DNA from: JAWMQL01 sp033283165
GTDB taxonomy: Bacteria > Pseudomonadota > Gammaproteobacteria > Pseudomonadales > Halieaceae
DNA length: 64,000 nucleotides
Direction of reading: 5' to 3'
Assembly (NCBI GenBank): GCA_033283165.1
Contig: JAWMQL010000009.1
Span: forward strand, 170,897 to 234,896
Numbering within the stretch: position 1 is the first letter of the stretch; each line of letters starts with the position of its first letter. A program made the translations under genes and the position numbers. The notes beneath the pieces were generated by a model. That model saw only the letters and a list, made by a program, of their open reading frames with translations. It made no database searches and was not told where the DNA came from. Shown here piece by piece: positions 28,345 to 36,846 of the stretch.

Positions 28345-28962
28345 TTATTGCTTGCTGGGGCGGGCTTTTTCTTCTGCCAACGCCTCTCGCAGGTAGGCGC
28401 CCCAGCCACGGAACAACTGGTCCACGTTCTGGTCGACAGTGAATTCGGTGAGTTCCTGGTAGTCCTCGCCCACCGCGGTATCACCCTCATAGATCACCAG
28501 GATGTCGCCGCTCATGGAATCCCGCAGTTCAGCCCGGATGGTCATTTCTCCGGAACCTTTGGTAATCACCTGTTCCTTGGGTGAAGCGTAGGGAGTCAGG
28601 CTGATGACCTCGATTTCCAGCTCCATGGCGTCGGCCGCGGGGTCTTCCACCAGGCCAAACCCGCCTTCGTCCTCGAGCTCGGCCTTCATGGCGGCGTAGT
28701 ACTGCTCCTGCAGGAAGCTGGCGTTTTTCTCAGACAGCGTCCACCGTCGCGGCTTGCCTGCCTGGCCTTCCACCCAGGGCGGGGGAATCAGCCGGGTGCC
28801 GTGGAGATCGAGAGGGAGGATGATGAAATGATTGTAGCTGGAGAAATCCGCGTCCGGGTTGACGTGATTGATCAGGATTTCGGGTTCCTGGGCACTTGCC
28901 TGGCCCAGCGACAGCAACATCAAAGCGCTTGCCGTCACGGCCTGAAGCAGTTTGGAGGACAT
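28345..28962 (-). CDS. DUF3313-like secreted protein
   Basis: A 205-residue exported protein. Its signal peptide is MSSKLLQAVTASALMLLSL ending ASA (about residue 25). The body (DADFSSYNHFIILPLDLHG, the long helix SEKNASFLQEQYYAAMKAE, and the strand set MELEIEVISLTPYAS / GEMTIRAELRDSMSGDIL) matches the DUF3313/penicillin-binding-lipoprotein-like arrangement also seen in the gene at 30037-30735. The start at 28962 has AGGAG 7 bases upstream; an ATG at 28989 would add nine residues. It is the first gene of a unit with the two lipoproteins downstream (3-base gap). No Cys follows the signal peptide, so it is not a lipoprotein. Confidence 0.7.
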   Translation of the reverse strand: MSSKLLQAVTASALMLLSLGQASAQEPEILINHVNPDADFSSYNHFIILPLDLHGTRLIPPPWVEGQAGKPRRWTLSEKNASFLQEQYYAAMKAELEDEGGFGLVEDPAADAMELEIEVISLTPYASPKEQVITKGSGEMTIRAELRDSMSGDILVIYEGDTAVGEDYQELTEFTVDQNVDQLFRGWGAYLREALAEEKARPSKQ

Positions 28963-29078
28963 GGTGAAACTCCTGTTCAGCGGTATCATGCATGCAATAT
29001 AGCGGCTGCACTGGGGGACTGCAATGAACGACAGGGAAGCAGCTTTTACCCGGTAGCGTGCTGACGTACAGTACAGGC

Positions 29079-29924
29079 ATGAGATTGCCTGCGCTGTTGC
29101 TGTTATGCCTGGTGCCCGTTTTTACCGTGCGGGCCGCCGATTACGTGCCGGACGCTGGCGACCTGGTTGTCGCCACCCTCAATCTCGCCCACGGGCGCGG
29201 GCAGAGCCTGAACCAGCTGCTGATCAGTCGCGACAGCATCCGCCGCAATCTCGACCGGGTGGCGGAAACCCTTGCGGCCCGGGATATTGACCTGGTTGCG
29301 CTGCAGGAAGCCGACGCGCCCTCCTGGTGGAGCGGCAGTTTTAATCACGTCGACCATCTGGCCGAAGCGGCCGGATACCCATACAGGTTCCAGGGTGAAC
29401 ACAGTCGCACCCCCCTGTTCAGCTTCGGCACGGCACTGATCTCCAGGATTCCGCTGGAGAATACCCGTTCCCATCGTTTTCAACCCAGCCCACCCACTCT
29501 CAGCAAGGGTTTTGTCATGGCGGATATCCAGTGGCATGCGGGCAACCGCACCGCGCTGGCCCGGCGCGTTACCGTGGTGTCCCTGCACCTGGATTTTTCC
29601 CGTCCCGGGGTGCGCAGGGAGCAGATTCAGGAACTGTTGCACGAACTGAGCGATCGCAGCGGCGCCCTGGTCATCATGGGAGACTTCAACTCCACCGGGG
29701 AGCCACCCCACTCGATCCTGCACCAGTTGTCGGCTGCCCTCGACCTGCAGCTGTACCAGCCCGGTGCGGCGGGACTGGACACTTACGGGGGCGTCGGCGG
29801 CGGCAGGCTTGACTGGATTCTCGTATCCTCAGGGTTGCAGATCGAGGAATACCGGGTGCTGCCTGACGAGCTGTCGGATCACCACCTGTTGCTGGCCCGC
29901 CTGCGCTTTCCGGGACCCCGGTAA
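29079..29924 (+). CDS. Exported endonuclease/exonuclease/phosphatase family protein
   Basis: A 281-residue protein with a signal peptide (MRLPALLLLCLVPVFTVRA). VVATLNLAHG, VALQEAD (catalytic Glu), VSLHLDF, IMGDFNST (Asp and Asn) and SDHHLLLARL (terminal Asp-His) are the motifs of the Mg-dependent EEP fold. Secreted members are nucleases, sphingomyelinases or sugar phosphatases; which one cannot be read here. The ATG at 29079 places the signal peptide directly at the N-terminus; a GTG at 29058 is also in frame. It is divergent from the DUF3313-like gene. Confidence 0.82.
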   Translation: MRLPALLLLCLVPVFTVRAADYVPDAGDLVVATLNLAHGRGQSLNQLLISRDSIRRNLDRVAETLAARDIDLVALQEADAPSWWSGSFNHVDHLAEAAGYPYRFQGEHSRTPLFSFGTALISRIPLENTRSHRFQPSPPTLSKGFVMADIQWHAGNRTALARRVTVVSLHLDFSRPGVRREQIQELLHELSDRSGALVIMGDFNSTGEPPHSILHQLSAALDLQLYQPGAAGLDTYGGVGGGRLDWILVSSGLQIEEYRVLPDELSDHHLLLARLRFPGPR

Positions 29925-30036
29925 CTGTCGAGCCCGCTGCGCCAGGCGCAATCCTGTCGTTCCGCCTGCCAATCCCGGTCGAGCCCGTTACCCGGATTGC
30001 CCGTCGTCGAAAGGCCCGGGAGATAGGCGACGCGCC

Positions 30037-30735
30037 TTACTTCATCGCGTCGTCCAGTGCCGCGCGCAGGCGGGAGGCCGAACTGCGGGCCCAGCGCCGG
30101 ACATCGTTCCAGACGGTGACCGAATTGGCCGGCATGGAGAATTGATCGATCCGTCCGCCCGGCTGCTCCATCTTGCGCCGCTCCGATACCCGCGCCAGCA
30201 CCTCACCGGTCTGGCCGTCGAGGAATTCGAGGCGCAGGGTGGCCTCGCCCACGGAAGCCAGGTATACCTCGCTGCGACCGACGAATTCCGGTGGGACATG
30301 TGACACGATATCAATCACCGCGCCGCGCATGATCATGGTCTTGTCATCGATGCTGTCGGTAATGGTGAAACGCTTGCCTTTTTCCAGTTCCTTGCGGAAT
30401 GCCTCACTGACTTCCTGTTCGAACCGGTCCCGGTCCTGCTGTGAGATGCCGAATACCGATTTGCTCGAGTAGCGGTGCATGGACGAGCGGGTGGTTTCGG
30501 CCGGGCCCACATCGCGGTAGTCGAAGAACGCGTCGCCAAAATAGATCTTGTCGTACTTGCTGAAGTCCGCCTCCATATTGACGTAGGTCTCGCGGAACTT
30601 GGCGCGTTTGACCTGTTCCAGGTCGGGCTGACCCTCGGCTTTGCTAAGGTCTTCGCCGCTTTGCGGGACCTGGGCGAAAGTGGTGGCAGACAGTAGTGTG
30701 AACAGGGTGAACAGTGGCAGCAGAAACTTCTTCAT
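30037..30735 (-). CDS. DUF3313-like secreted protein
   Basis: A 232-residue exported protein; the start at 30735 (MKKFLLPLFTLFTLLSAT) gives a clean signal peptide and has GGAG about 8 bases upstream, while the ATG at 30765 adds ten basic residues before it. The body YVNMEADFSKYDKIYFGDAF, a helix, then TMIMRGAVIDIVSH and GEATLRLEFLDGQTGEVLAR repeats the DUF3313-like layout of the protein at 28345-28962. The two flank the EEP gene and look like diverged paralogues. It is a single gene whose 3' neighbour is convergent. Confidence 0.7.
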   Translation of the reverse strand: MKKFLLPLFTLFTLLSATTFAQVPQSGEDLSKAEGQPDLEQVKRAKFRETYVNMEADFSKYDKIYFGDAFFDYRDVGPAETTRSSMHRYSSKSVFGISQQDRDRFEQEVSEAFRKELEKGKRFTITDSIDDKTMIMRGAVIDIVSHVPPEFVGRSEVYLASVGEATLRLEFLDGQTGEVLARVSERRKMEQPGGRIDQFSMPANSVTVWNDVRRWARSSASRLRAALDDAMK

Positions 30736-30819
30736 GTTGCGCTCCAGAGGGGATTTTCGTTGCATTGTCAGGGACCCTGGACTTGCGGGAAAGTTCCCCG
30801 CAGCGTTAAGCTCCGATCA

Positions 30820-31728
30820 ATGAAAATAGCAGATTACCTCACGCCGGGCGACATCGCCCGGTTCACCGCCAAGAGCGACACCCGGGCATGCTTGTTGTTG
30901 GCTGGCAACTGGGCGGCAATCGCCGGCATATTCTGGCTGGCCGCGAGCTTTCCGAATCCCCTGGTCCTGTTGCTGGCGCTGGTGCTGCTGGCCGGGCGCC
31001 AGCTGGGCCTGGCGGTACTGATGCACGAGGCAGGTCACCGGACCCTGTTTCGCACCCCGTGGCTGAACAGCCTGCTGGGCCAGTGGTGTTGCGCGCTGCC
31101 GATTTTCAACGACCTGCACAGTTATGCCCGCGGCCACCTTGAACATCATCGCAAGGCCGGAACCCGGGAAGACCCCGACCTGCCCAACTACGGCAGCTAC
31201 CCCGTATCCCGCGCCAGTTTCCGGCGCAAGCTGTGGCGCGATCTCAGCGGCCAGACCGGCGTGAAGTTGATGGCCTATATCCTGCGCGGGGCCAGCGGTA
31301 TCGTCGGTGGCGGCCAGCGCGACAGCGCGGCACCGTTCATCAAACAGCTTGGAATGCAGGTGTTGCTCCTGCTCGTCTTCACCCTGTTCGGTAAGCCCTG
31401 GCTCTACCTGCTGTGGCTGGGGTCTTTTCTCACGGTGTTCATGGCGATCATCAGGATTCGGCAGGTGGCGGAACACGCGGCGGTTCCAGACCTGTTTGAT
31501 CCCGATCCGCGCCGCAATACGCGCACGGTGGAAGCACCCTGGTGGCAGCGCCTGCTGTTTGCGCCCAACGGCGTCAACTACCACATGGAACATCATTTCA
31601 TGGCCTCGGTGCCCTGTTATCGGCTGGCGGCCCTGCGGCGGCACCTGCGGCAGCGGGGGGCCCTTGAGGGTGTGCCGGAGTTTCACGGCTACGGACAATT
31701 ACTGCGTCACGCTGTGGCGCCTGCATGA
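30820..31728 (+). CDS. Fatty acid desaturase
   Basis: A 302-residue membrane-bound di-iron desaturase. Histidine boxes are HEAGH (69-73), HLEHH (106-110) and, near the C-terminus, HMEHH, giving the eight His ligands of the FA_desaturase family. Hydrophobic segments at about 26-60, 80-95 and 180-210 are the membrane helices. The start at 30820 fits the length of the family; the frame is open 20 codons further. It shares ATGA with the next gene, so it is co-translated with the AgcS symporter. Its substrate may be a fatty acyl chain or a carotenoid/sphingolipid; that cannot be told. Confidence 0.85.
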   Translation: MKIADYLTPGDIARFTAKSDTRACLLLAGNWAAIAGIFWLAASFPNPLVLLLALVLLAGRQLGLAVLMHEAGHRTLFRTPWLNSLLGQWCCALPIFNDLHSYARGHLEHHRKAGTREDPDLPNYGSYPVSRASFRRKLWRDLSGQTGVKLMAYILRGASGIVGGGQRDSAAPFIKQLGMQVLLLLVFTLFGKPWLYLLWLGSFLTVFMAIIRIRQVAEHAAVPDLFDPDPRRNTRTVEAPWWQRLLFAPNGVNYHMEHHFMASVPCYRLAALRRHLRQRGALEGVPEFHGYGQLLRHAVAPA

Positions 31729-33179
31729 GTTTTGACCAGCAGGTCGAGACACTGGTTCGCCCCCTGGCCAACGGCCTATCGGGAGTCGTTTTCTACCCGG
31801 TTGACCTGTTCGGGCACGATATTCCGCTGATCGTCCTGTGGCTGGCGGTGGCCGCCCTGTTTTTCACCCTGTACCTGGGGTTTGTCAACATCCGCGGCTT
31901 CGGCCTGGCCCTGCTGCATGTGCGCGGACACTATCACGACCCCGAGGCCAACGGCGAGATATCCCATTTCCAGGCGGTGGCCACGGCCGTCTCCGGCACC
32001 GTGGGTATCGGCAACATCGGCGGCGTGGCGGTGGCGATTGCGATCGGCGGGCCGGGCGCCGCATTCTGGCTGTTGCTCGCCGGCTTCCTGGCCATGTCCA
32101 CCAAGCTGGTGGAATGTACCCTGGGGGTGAAATACCGGCGCTACAATCCGGACGGCTCGGTGTCCGGCGGGCCCATGTATTACCTGGAGCACTACCTGTC
32201 ATCCCGCGGCTGGCAGCGCAGTGGCAAGGCAATGGGATGTTTCTACGCGCTGGCCCTGGTTATCGGCTGCCTCGGCATAGGCAATATGTTTCAGTCCAAC
32301 CAGGCTTATGTGCAGTTCGTGGTGATCACAGGCGGTGAGGCAAGCTTTTTCGCCGACAAGGGCTGGCTGTTCGGCCTGGGGATCGCCGTCGCTGTCGGCC
32401 TGGTGATTATCGGTGGCATTCGCTCCATCGCCCGGGTGGCCGCCCATATCGTGCCTTTCATGGCGGTACTGTACGTACTGTCGGCGCTGGCGATAATCGC
32501 CATGAGCTACCAGCACCTGCCCGGGGCGGTGGCCATGGTGATCGCTGACGCCTTTAATGTGGACAGCGCCACGGGCGGCGCCGTCGGGGCCCTGATCGTC
32601 GGTTTCCAGCGAGCCCTGTTTTCCAATGAGGCGGGCCTCGGCTCCGCCTCGATAGCGCACTCCGCCGTGCAGACCAACCACCCGGCCTCCGAGGGCCTGG
32701 TATCCCTGCTGGAACCCTTTATCGACACGGTAGTGATCTGTACCCTCAGTTCACTGGTCATCATCACCACCGCCTATCCCAACGGACTGATGGACAGCGG
32801 CCTCGAGGGGATCGCGTTGACCTCGGCCTCTTTCGAACACCACATAAGCTGGGCGCCCTACCCGCTGGCGCTGGCGGCGCTGTTGTTTGCTTTCTCAACC
32901 AGTATTTCCTGGTCCTACTACGGCCTGAAGGGCTGGACCTACCTGTTTGGCGAAGGGCGTTGGACCCAGGTACTTTTCAAGGCGATTTTCTGCGGCTTCA
33001 TCGCGCTGGGCTGCATGATCCAACTGACTGCCGTGCTGGATTTCTCGGACGCCATGGTGTTTCTTATCTCCATCCCCAACATCATCGGGCTGTACCTGTT
33101 TGCGCCGGAAGTGAAGCGCGAGGTGAACGCGTATATCGATCGGCGCCGGGCAGAGATCGGGGTTCGTCAGGTTCAGTAG
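31725..33179 (+). CDS. AgcS-type alanine/glycine:Na+ symporter
   Basis: A 484-residue inner-membrane protein of the alanine or glycine:cation symporter family. GEISHFQAVATAVSGTVGIGNIGGVAVAIAIGGPGAAFW is the family's sodium and substrate signature near residues 80-120, and GFQRALFSNEAGLGSASIAHS (about residue 290) is the second. About ten hydrophobic segments are visible. The start overlaps the desaturase stop by 4 bases. The stop overlaps that of the convergent TauD-like gene by 7 bases. Confidence 0.9.
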   Translation: MSFDQQVETLVRPLANGLSGVVFYPVDLFGHDIPLIVLWLAVAALFFTLYLGFVNIRGFGLALLHVRGHYHDPEANGEISHFQAVATAVSGTVGIGNIGGVAVAIAIGGPGAAFWLLLAGFLAMSTKLVECTLGVKYRRYNPDGSVSGGPMYYLEHYLSSRGWQRSGKAMGCFYALALVIGCLGIGNMFQSNQAYVQFVVITGGEASFFADKGWLFGLGIAVAVGLVIIGGIRSIARVAAHIVPFMAVLYVLSALAIIAMSYQHLPGAVAMVIADAFNVDSATGGAVGALIVGFQRALFSNEAGLGSASIAHSAVQTNHPASEGLVSLLEPFIDTVVICTLSSLVIITTAYPNGLMDSGLEGIALTSASFEHHISWAPYPLALAALLFAFSTSISWSYYGLKGWTYLFGEGRWTQVLFKAIFCGFIALGCMIQLTAVLDFSDAMVFLISIPNIIGLYLFAPEVKREVNAYIDRRRAEIGVRQVQ

Positions 33180-33997
33180 GGTCGGTCGCCGTCGATGGTG
33201 ATGCGTTCCATGCGGCGGTGTGCAGGGAAGTAGTCGTTCACCGGCTTGTGCTGGGTACTGCGATTATCCCAGATGGCGATGGAGTGGGGCCGCCACTGGA
33301 AGCGACAGGTGTACTCGTCCGTTCGCAGGTGTTCGAACAACATAGCGAGGACGGCGTCACTTTCGCTGCGGCGCAGGCCCTCGATGTGGGTGGTGAACAG
33401 CGAATTGACGTAGATGACTTTCTTGCCGGTTTCCGGGTGGGTGCGGATAACCGGGTGGCGAACAGGCGGATGGGCCGCCACGGCCTCTGCCAGGCGCTCG
33501 GCCCCACCGGGTTCAGCCAGGCTCTCCTTGAAGCCCCAGGAAAAGTCGTGCACGGCAGTCAGCCCCTGCAGAAATTTCTGCATCTGGAATGACAGGCCGT
33601 CGTACGCGGCGGTCATGCTGGACCACAGGGTGTCCCCACCCCGGGGCGGAACGATAACCGATTTCAGTACCGTCCCCATGGGCGGGTGCTCGCGAAAGGT
33701 CATGTCCGCGTGCCAGGCTTCTATTTTGGTCGGTTTTTCCGCAGTACTTTCGAGGATGGTAATTTCCGGGAAACCCTCGACCGTGGCATAAGCGGGGTGG
33801 GTCTGCAGTGGACCGAAGGACAGGGCCAGCGCCTTTTGCGCGGCCGGACTGATATCCTGGTCACGAAAAAATATGACCTGGTACTCGTTGAGCAGCTTGC
33901 GCAGCCGTAAACGATCCTGTTCATTCAGGTCCTTTGCCAGGTCAATTCCCGTGATCTCGGCCCCGAGGGCGCCGGCGAGGGGTTGGATATCCAGCAT
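33173..33997 (-). CDS. TauD/TfdA-family alpha-ketoglutarate dioxygenase
   Basis: A 274-residue Fe(II)/2-oxoglutarate oxygenase. WHADMTF holds the His96-x-Asp98 pair, QHKPVNDY the distal His250, and HRRMERITI the 2-oxoglutarate-binding Arg261. YQVIFFRDQDI is the usual N-terminal signature. The start at 33997 (MLDIQPLAG) matches family N-termini; ATGs at 34030 and 34075 are in frame but add unrelated sequence, and no clear ribosome site marks any of them. Substrates of the group include taurine, alkyl sulphates and 2,4-D. An alkyl-sulphate role would be interesting given the alkylsulfatase-like gene at 61696, but that is speculation. Confidence 0.85.
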   Translation of the reverse strand: MLDIQPLAGALGAEITGIDLAKDLNEQDRLRLRKLLNEYQVIFFRDQDISPAAQKALALSFGPLQTHPAYATVEGFPEITILESTAEKPTKIEAWHADMTFREHPPMGTVLKSVIVPPRGGDTLWSSMTAAYDGLSFQMQKFLQGLTAVHDFSWGFKESLAEPGGAERLAEAVAAHPPVRHPVIRTHPETGKKVIYVNSLFTTHIEGLRRSESDAVLAMLFEHLRTDEYTCRFQWRPHSIAIWDNRSTQHKPVNDYFPAHRRMERITIDGDRPY

Positions 33998-34071
33998 GTA
34001 TGCGCACTGATTTGTAAAACAAGGGTGCATTGTAGCACCTGTGATACCCCGGACCTCAACCGTGTCGAGGC

Positions 34072-35454
34072 TCAATCGGCATCCGGGTCAGTAACCTGGT
34101 CCCGCTCTGCCAGGGGCAGGCTGACGGTGACCCGGAGGCCATCGCCGGTATTCTCCGCGAAGATTTCGCCGCCGTGCTGCAGTACCGCCCGACGGGCAAT
34201 GGACAGGCCCAGGCCGTAGCCACCGCGATCCCGGCTGCGCGCCCGGTCCACCCGGTAAAACGCGTCGAATATACGCGCCAGTTCCGCTGCGGGAACCCCC
34301 GGCCCGCGGTCCTGGATCTGGACATCCACGTGATCGCCCCGCAGCCGCGCGGTGACACTGACCACGCTATCCCCCGACGTATGCTGGACCGCGTTGCGCA
34401 ACAGGTTCTCAAAACATTTCTTCAGCAGGTCGCCCCGGGTAGACACTAGCGCCGGCTGGGCTGGCGCGGTGTAGGCCACGCTTTTGCCCTCCGGTTCGCC
34501 CTCAAACGAGGCGTCCCTGCACACCCCGTCGAGCAGTACGCCCAGGTCCAGATGGTCCGGCAGGTCGATGGCTCCCTCTCCTGAAGCCAGCAGTTGTGCG
34601 ATGAGTTCCTCCAGGCGTTCCGCTTCCTGCTCGATCCTGGCCAGGTGCCGGATGCCGTCGCCGGGGTCCTCCTGGGCCAGCGCCAGCGCAATACGGAGGC
34701 GCGCCAGGGGTGAGCGGAGTTCGTGTGATACATCGCTCAGCAATTGTTTCTGCGCAACAATACGCTCCTGCAACTGGGCGGCCATGCTATTGAAGTCCCG
34801 GGCCAGTTCATCGGTCTCGTCGCCGCCCCGGTCCCGGACCGTGATCCGGGTATCCAGCTGGCCTTGCGCGAGCTGTCGCGAGGCCTGTTGCAATGCCTTG
34901 ATTCGCCCCGTGATCAATCGCGACAGCCAGAAACACACCAGGCCGCTGATACCCACCGCCAGCAGAACGCGCAACCAGGGGTTTTCTCCCAGTAACCGCA
35001 AACCGGGGCGCGGGGGCGGAAAGTGCACGATCACTCGCAGCGGCCCGGTGTCGCGCCGGTACAAGCGCTGGCCGAGCAGACTGCCCTGCCTGGAGCGCAG
35101 CACGATGCGCCGCTGTTCCGATTCCTGCAGCTGGTTAGCCATACGCCTTACAGGCGGGGGCGGTTCCCGTCCCAGCAACTCCCGGTTATCCTCATCCAGC
35201 ACGAAGATGTGCAGCCGGTAACGTCGCTCCGTCTGCTCCAGCCGCTCCCGCAGCTGAGGCCGTTCCAGTTGCTGCAGATCGTAGAACAGCTGCAGCAGGG
35301 CGCGCTGTGGCGGGGCGCCGATGCCGCCGTCGGGCATCGTCAGGTTGTGCTGATCGAAATAGCGTGCGGCCAGCACCCAGGTGGCCAGGATGGTGACGGT
35401 CACCAGCCAGAAGCCGAGGAACATGCGGGTGAACAACTTGCCTCCCCAGTTCAC
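34072..35454 (-). CDS. cpxA: Sensor histidine kinase, CpxA-like
   Basis: A 460-residue inner-membrane kinase. Transmembrane helix 1 (about 10-30), a periplasmic sensor (about 31-158), helix 2 (about 160-180), HAMP (ITGRIKALQQASRQLAQGQL), the H-box LLSDVSHELRSPLARLRIAL with His244, and the N, G1 (QDRGPGVP) and G2 (GGYGLGLSIARRAV) boxes. CpxA senses envelope stress and phosphorylates CpxR. The ATG overlaps the regulator's stop by 4 bases. The symbol rests on architecture plus the divergent Spy/CpxP-like gene; the periplasmic domain is not closely CpxA-like to my eye. Confidence 0.82.
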   Translation of the reverse strand: MNWGGKLFTRMFLGFWLVTVTILATWVLAARYFDQHNLTMPDGGIGAPPQRALLQLFYDLQQLERPQLRERLEQTERRYRLHIFVLDEDNRELLGREPPPPVRRMANQLQESEQRRIVLRSRQGSLLGQRLYRRDTGPLRVIVHFPPPRPGLRLLGENPWLRVLLAVGISGLVCFWLSRLITGRIKALQQASRQLAQGQLDTRITVRDRGGDETDELARDFNSMAAQLQERIVAQKQLLSDVSHELRSPLARLRIALALAQEDPGDGIRHLARIEQEAERLEELIAQLLASGEGAIDLPDHLDLGVLLDGVCRDASFEGEPEGKSVAYTAPAQPALVSTRGDLLKKCFENLLRNAVQHTSGDSVVSVTARLRGDHVDVQIQDRGPGVPAAELARIFDAFYRVDRARSRDRGGYGLGLSIARRAVLQHGGEIFAENTGDGLRVTVSLPLAERDQVTDPDAD

Positions 35455-36146
35455 ATCATGTCCTCGGACGCGCGGTACTGGTATCCCACGCCGCGCAGAC
35501 TGACGATCAGGTCGCCGGCGCCGCAGGCGGCCAGCTTTTTTCGCAGTTTGCTGATGTGAACGTCAATGCTGCGATCGTAGGCGCTGAGTGGCCGACCCAG
35601 CGCGCCCCGGCTCAGTTGCTCCTTGTCCACGGCGGTACCGGCGTGCTCCAGCAGCACCCGCAGGACATTGAACTCGGCGCTGGTCAGTCCCAGGTCCCGG
35701 CCGGCGTAGCTGGCCTCCCGCAGGGCGGAGTCCAGTATCGCATCGCCCACCTGCAGCCTGGCGTCGGGTCTGGCGGCCGTTTGCTCGGCGCGGCGCAGGA
35801 TCGCCCGTAGCCGAGCGGCCAGTTCTCTCGGGTTGCAGGGTTTGGGGAGGTAGTCGTCAGCGCCCATCTCCAGGCCCGTGATGCGATCGCTGTCTTCGCC
35901 GCGTGCGGTAAGCATCAGCACCGGCACGTCGGAAAAACTGCGCAATCGTCGCAGGACTTCCAGCCCCTGCAGCCCCGGCAGCATGATGTCGAGCACGACG
36001 GCCTGGTAGCGGGTGGTACGGCAGTGTTCCAGGGCATCGGCCCCGTTGTGGAGGGCCTGTGTCCGGAAGCCCTCCAGGTGCAGGAAACGCTGGAGCAGAT
36101 CGCACAGCTCCCGATCGTCGTCGATAATGAGTATGTCGGTATTCAT
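35451..36146 (-). CDS. cpxR: Response regulator, CpxR-like (OmpR family)
   Basis: A 231-residue two-domain regulator. The receiver has IIDDDREL, phospho-acceptor Asp53 in VVLDIMLPG, Thr80 in MLTAR and Lys102 in YLPKP. The C-terminal winged helix (LTSAEFNVLRVLLEHAG ... YDRSIDVHISKLRKKL ... SLRGVGYQY) is OmpR-type. It is the first gene of a regulator-kinase pair and faces the Spy/CpxP-like gene across a 182-base gap holding a direct repeat likely to be its binding site. Confidence 0.87.
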   Translation of the reverse strand: MNTDILIIDDDRELCDLLQRFLHLEGFRTQALHNGADALEHCRTTRYQAVVLDIMLPGLQGLEVLRRLRSFSDVPVLMLTARGEDSDRITGLEMGADDYLPKPCNPRELAARLRAILRRAEQTAARPDARLQVGDAILDSALREASYAGRDLGLTSAEFNVLRVLLEHAGTAVDKEQLSRGALGRPLSAYDRSIDVHISKLRKKLAACGAGDLIVSLRGVGYQYRASEDMM

Positions 36147-36225
36147 GGGGTCCTGTTCCGGCTCTCAGGCAACAGTTTGGGGCAGCCTGGAGAGCTTGTC
36201 ACCCGCGCTGGCCCCGCGCTAACAA

Positions 36226-36254
36226 ATCTTTACCCGGGAAGTGACGATCTTTAC
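36226..36254. promoter_or_regulatory. Direct repeat, candidate CpxR binding site
   Basis: ATCTTTAC occurs at 36226-36233 and again at 36247-36254, exactly 21 bases (two helical turns) apart. On the minus strand this reads GTAAAGAT twice, and GTAAA is the half-site of the E. coli CpxR box, there with a shorter period. It lies in the gap between the regulator gene and the divergent cpxP/spy-like gene. Confidence 0.5.
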
Positions 36255-36328
36255 GCCGGTCCACCATAGACTGGCCGGGCAGATGCGATCCCCGGGATCG
36301 CCCGGAAACAACACCGCAGGAGTTAACT

Positions 36329-36796
36329 ATGGAAAAGCTATCCAAAGCCATACTGGTCGCCACCGCATTGTGGAGCACTGGCGGGTGGGCGGCGGGCTGG
36401 CACCCGGCGGGTCCACCCGGGCCCCCACCCCACGACCCCGAGCAGCGGCTGGCGCAATTGACCGAGCGGCTGCAACTGGACAGTTACCAGGCCGAAGAAG
36501 CGGCTGCGATCCTCGCGCGAGTGCGGCAGGAGAGCATCGCGGAGCGCGCGTCCTTGCAACACCTGCACGGCGAACTGGAAGCGCAGCAGGAGGAATTTGA
36601 CGAGGGAACCGCACGGGAACTGGCTCGCCAGATCGGGGAGCTTACGGGTCGTATGTTGTACCGCTCGACGGCGGCCAGGGCCGCGATTTTCCAGTTGCTG
36701 GACGAGCACCAACAGGCCGAGTACCGGGCTCTGCAGCAACAGCTCGAGGCGCGTCGATTTCAGATGCGGGAGCGGATGCCGGAACAGCGGGAATAA
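36329..36796 (+). CDS. Periplasmic Spy/CpxP-family protein
   Basis: A 155-residue exported helical protein. A signal peptide (about 1-22, ending GWAA) is followed by a Pro-rich linker (PAGPPGPPPHDPEQ) and then LAQLTERLQLDSYQAEEAAA, which has the spacing of the LTxxQ motif region of CpxP and Spy, though the motif itself is altered (LQLDSYQ). The rest is Gln/Glu/Arg-rich helix. Such proteins are ATP-independent chaperones and negative feedback ligands of CpxA. CAGGAG lies 7 bases before the ATG. Its place opposite cpxR supports a feedback role. Confidence 0.75.
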   Translation: MEKLSKAILVATALWSTGGWAAGWHPAGPPGPPPHDPEQRLAQLTERLQLDSYQAEEAAAILARVRQESIAERASLQHLHGELEAQQEEFDEGTARELARQIGELTGRMLYRSTAARAAIFQLLDEHQQAEYRALQQQLEARRFQMRERMPEQRE

Positions 36797-36802
36797 TCGA
36801 TC

Positions 36803-36844
36803 GGGCCGCGCAGGCCGCGCCGCGCAGGCCGGGCCGCGCAGGCC
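36803..36844. repeat. Three tandem 14-base GC-rich repeats
   Basis: Three consecutive copies of G(G/C)GCCGCGCAGGCC at 36803-36816, 36817-36830 and 36831-36844, the middle with one change. They fill the gap between two convergent genes and end just before the stop of the protease gene. Confidence 0.8.
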
Positions 36845-36846
36845 GC

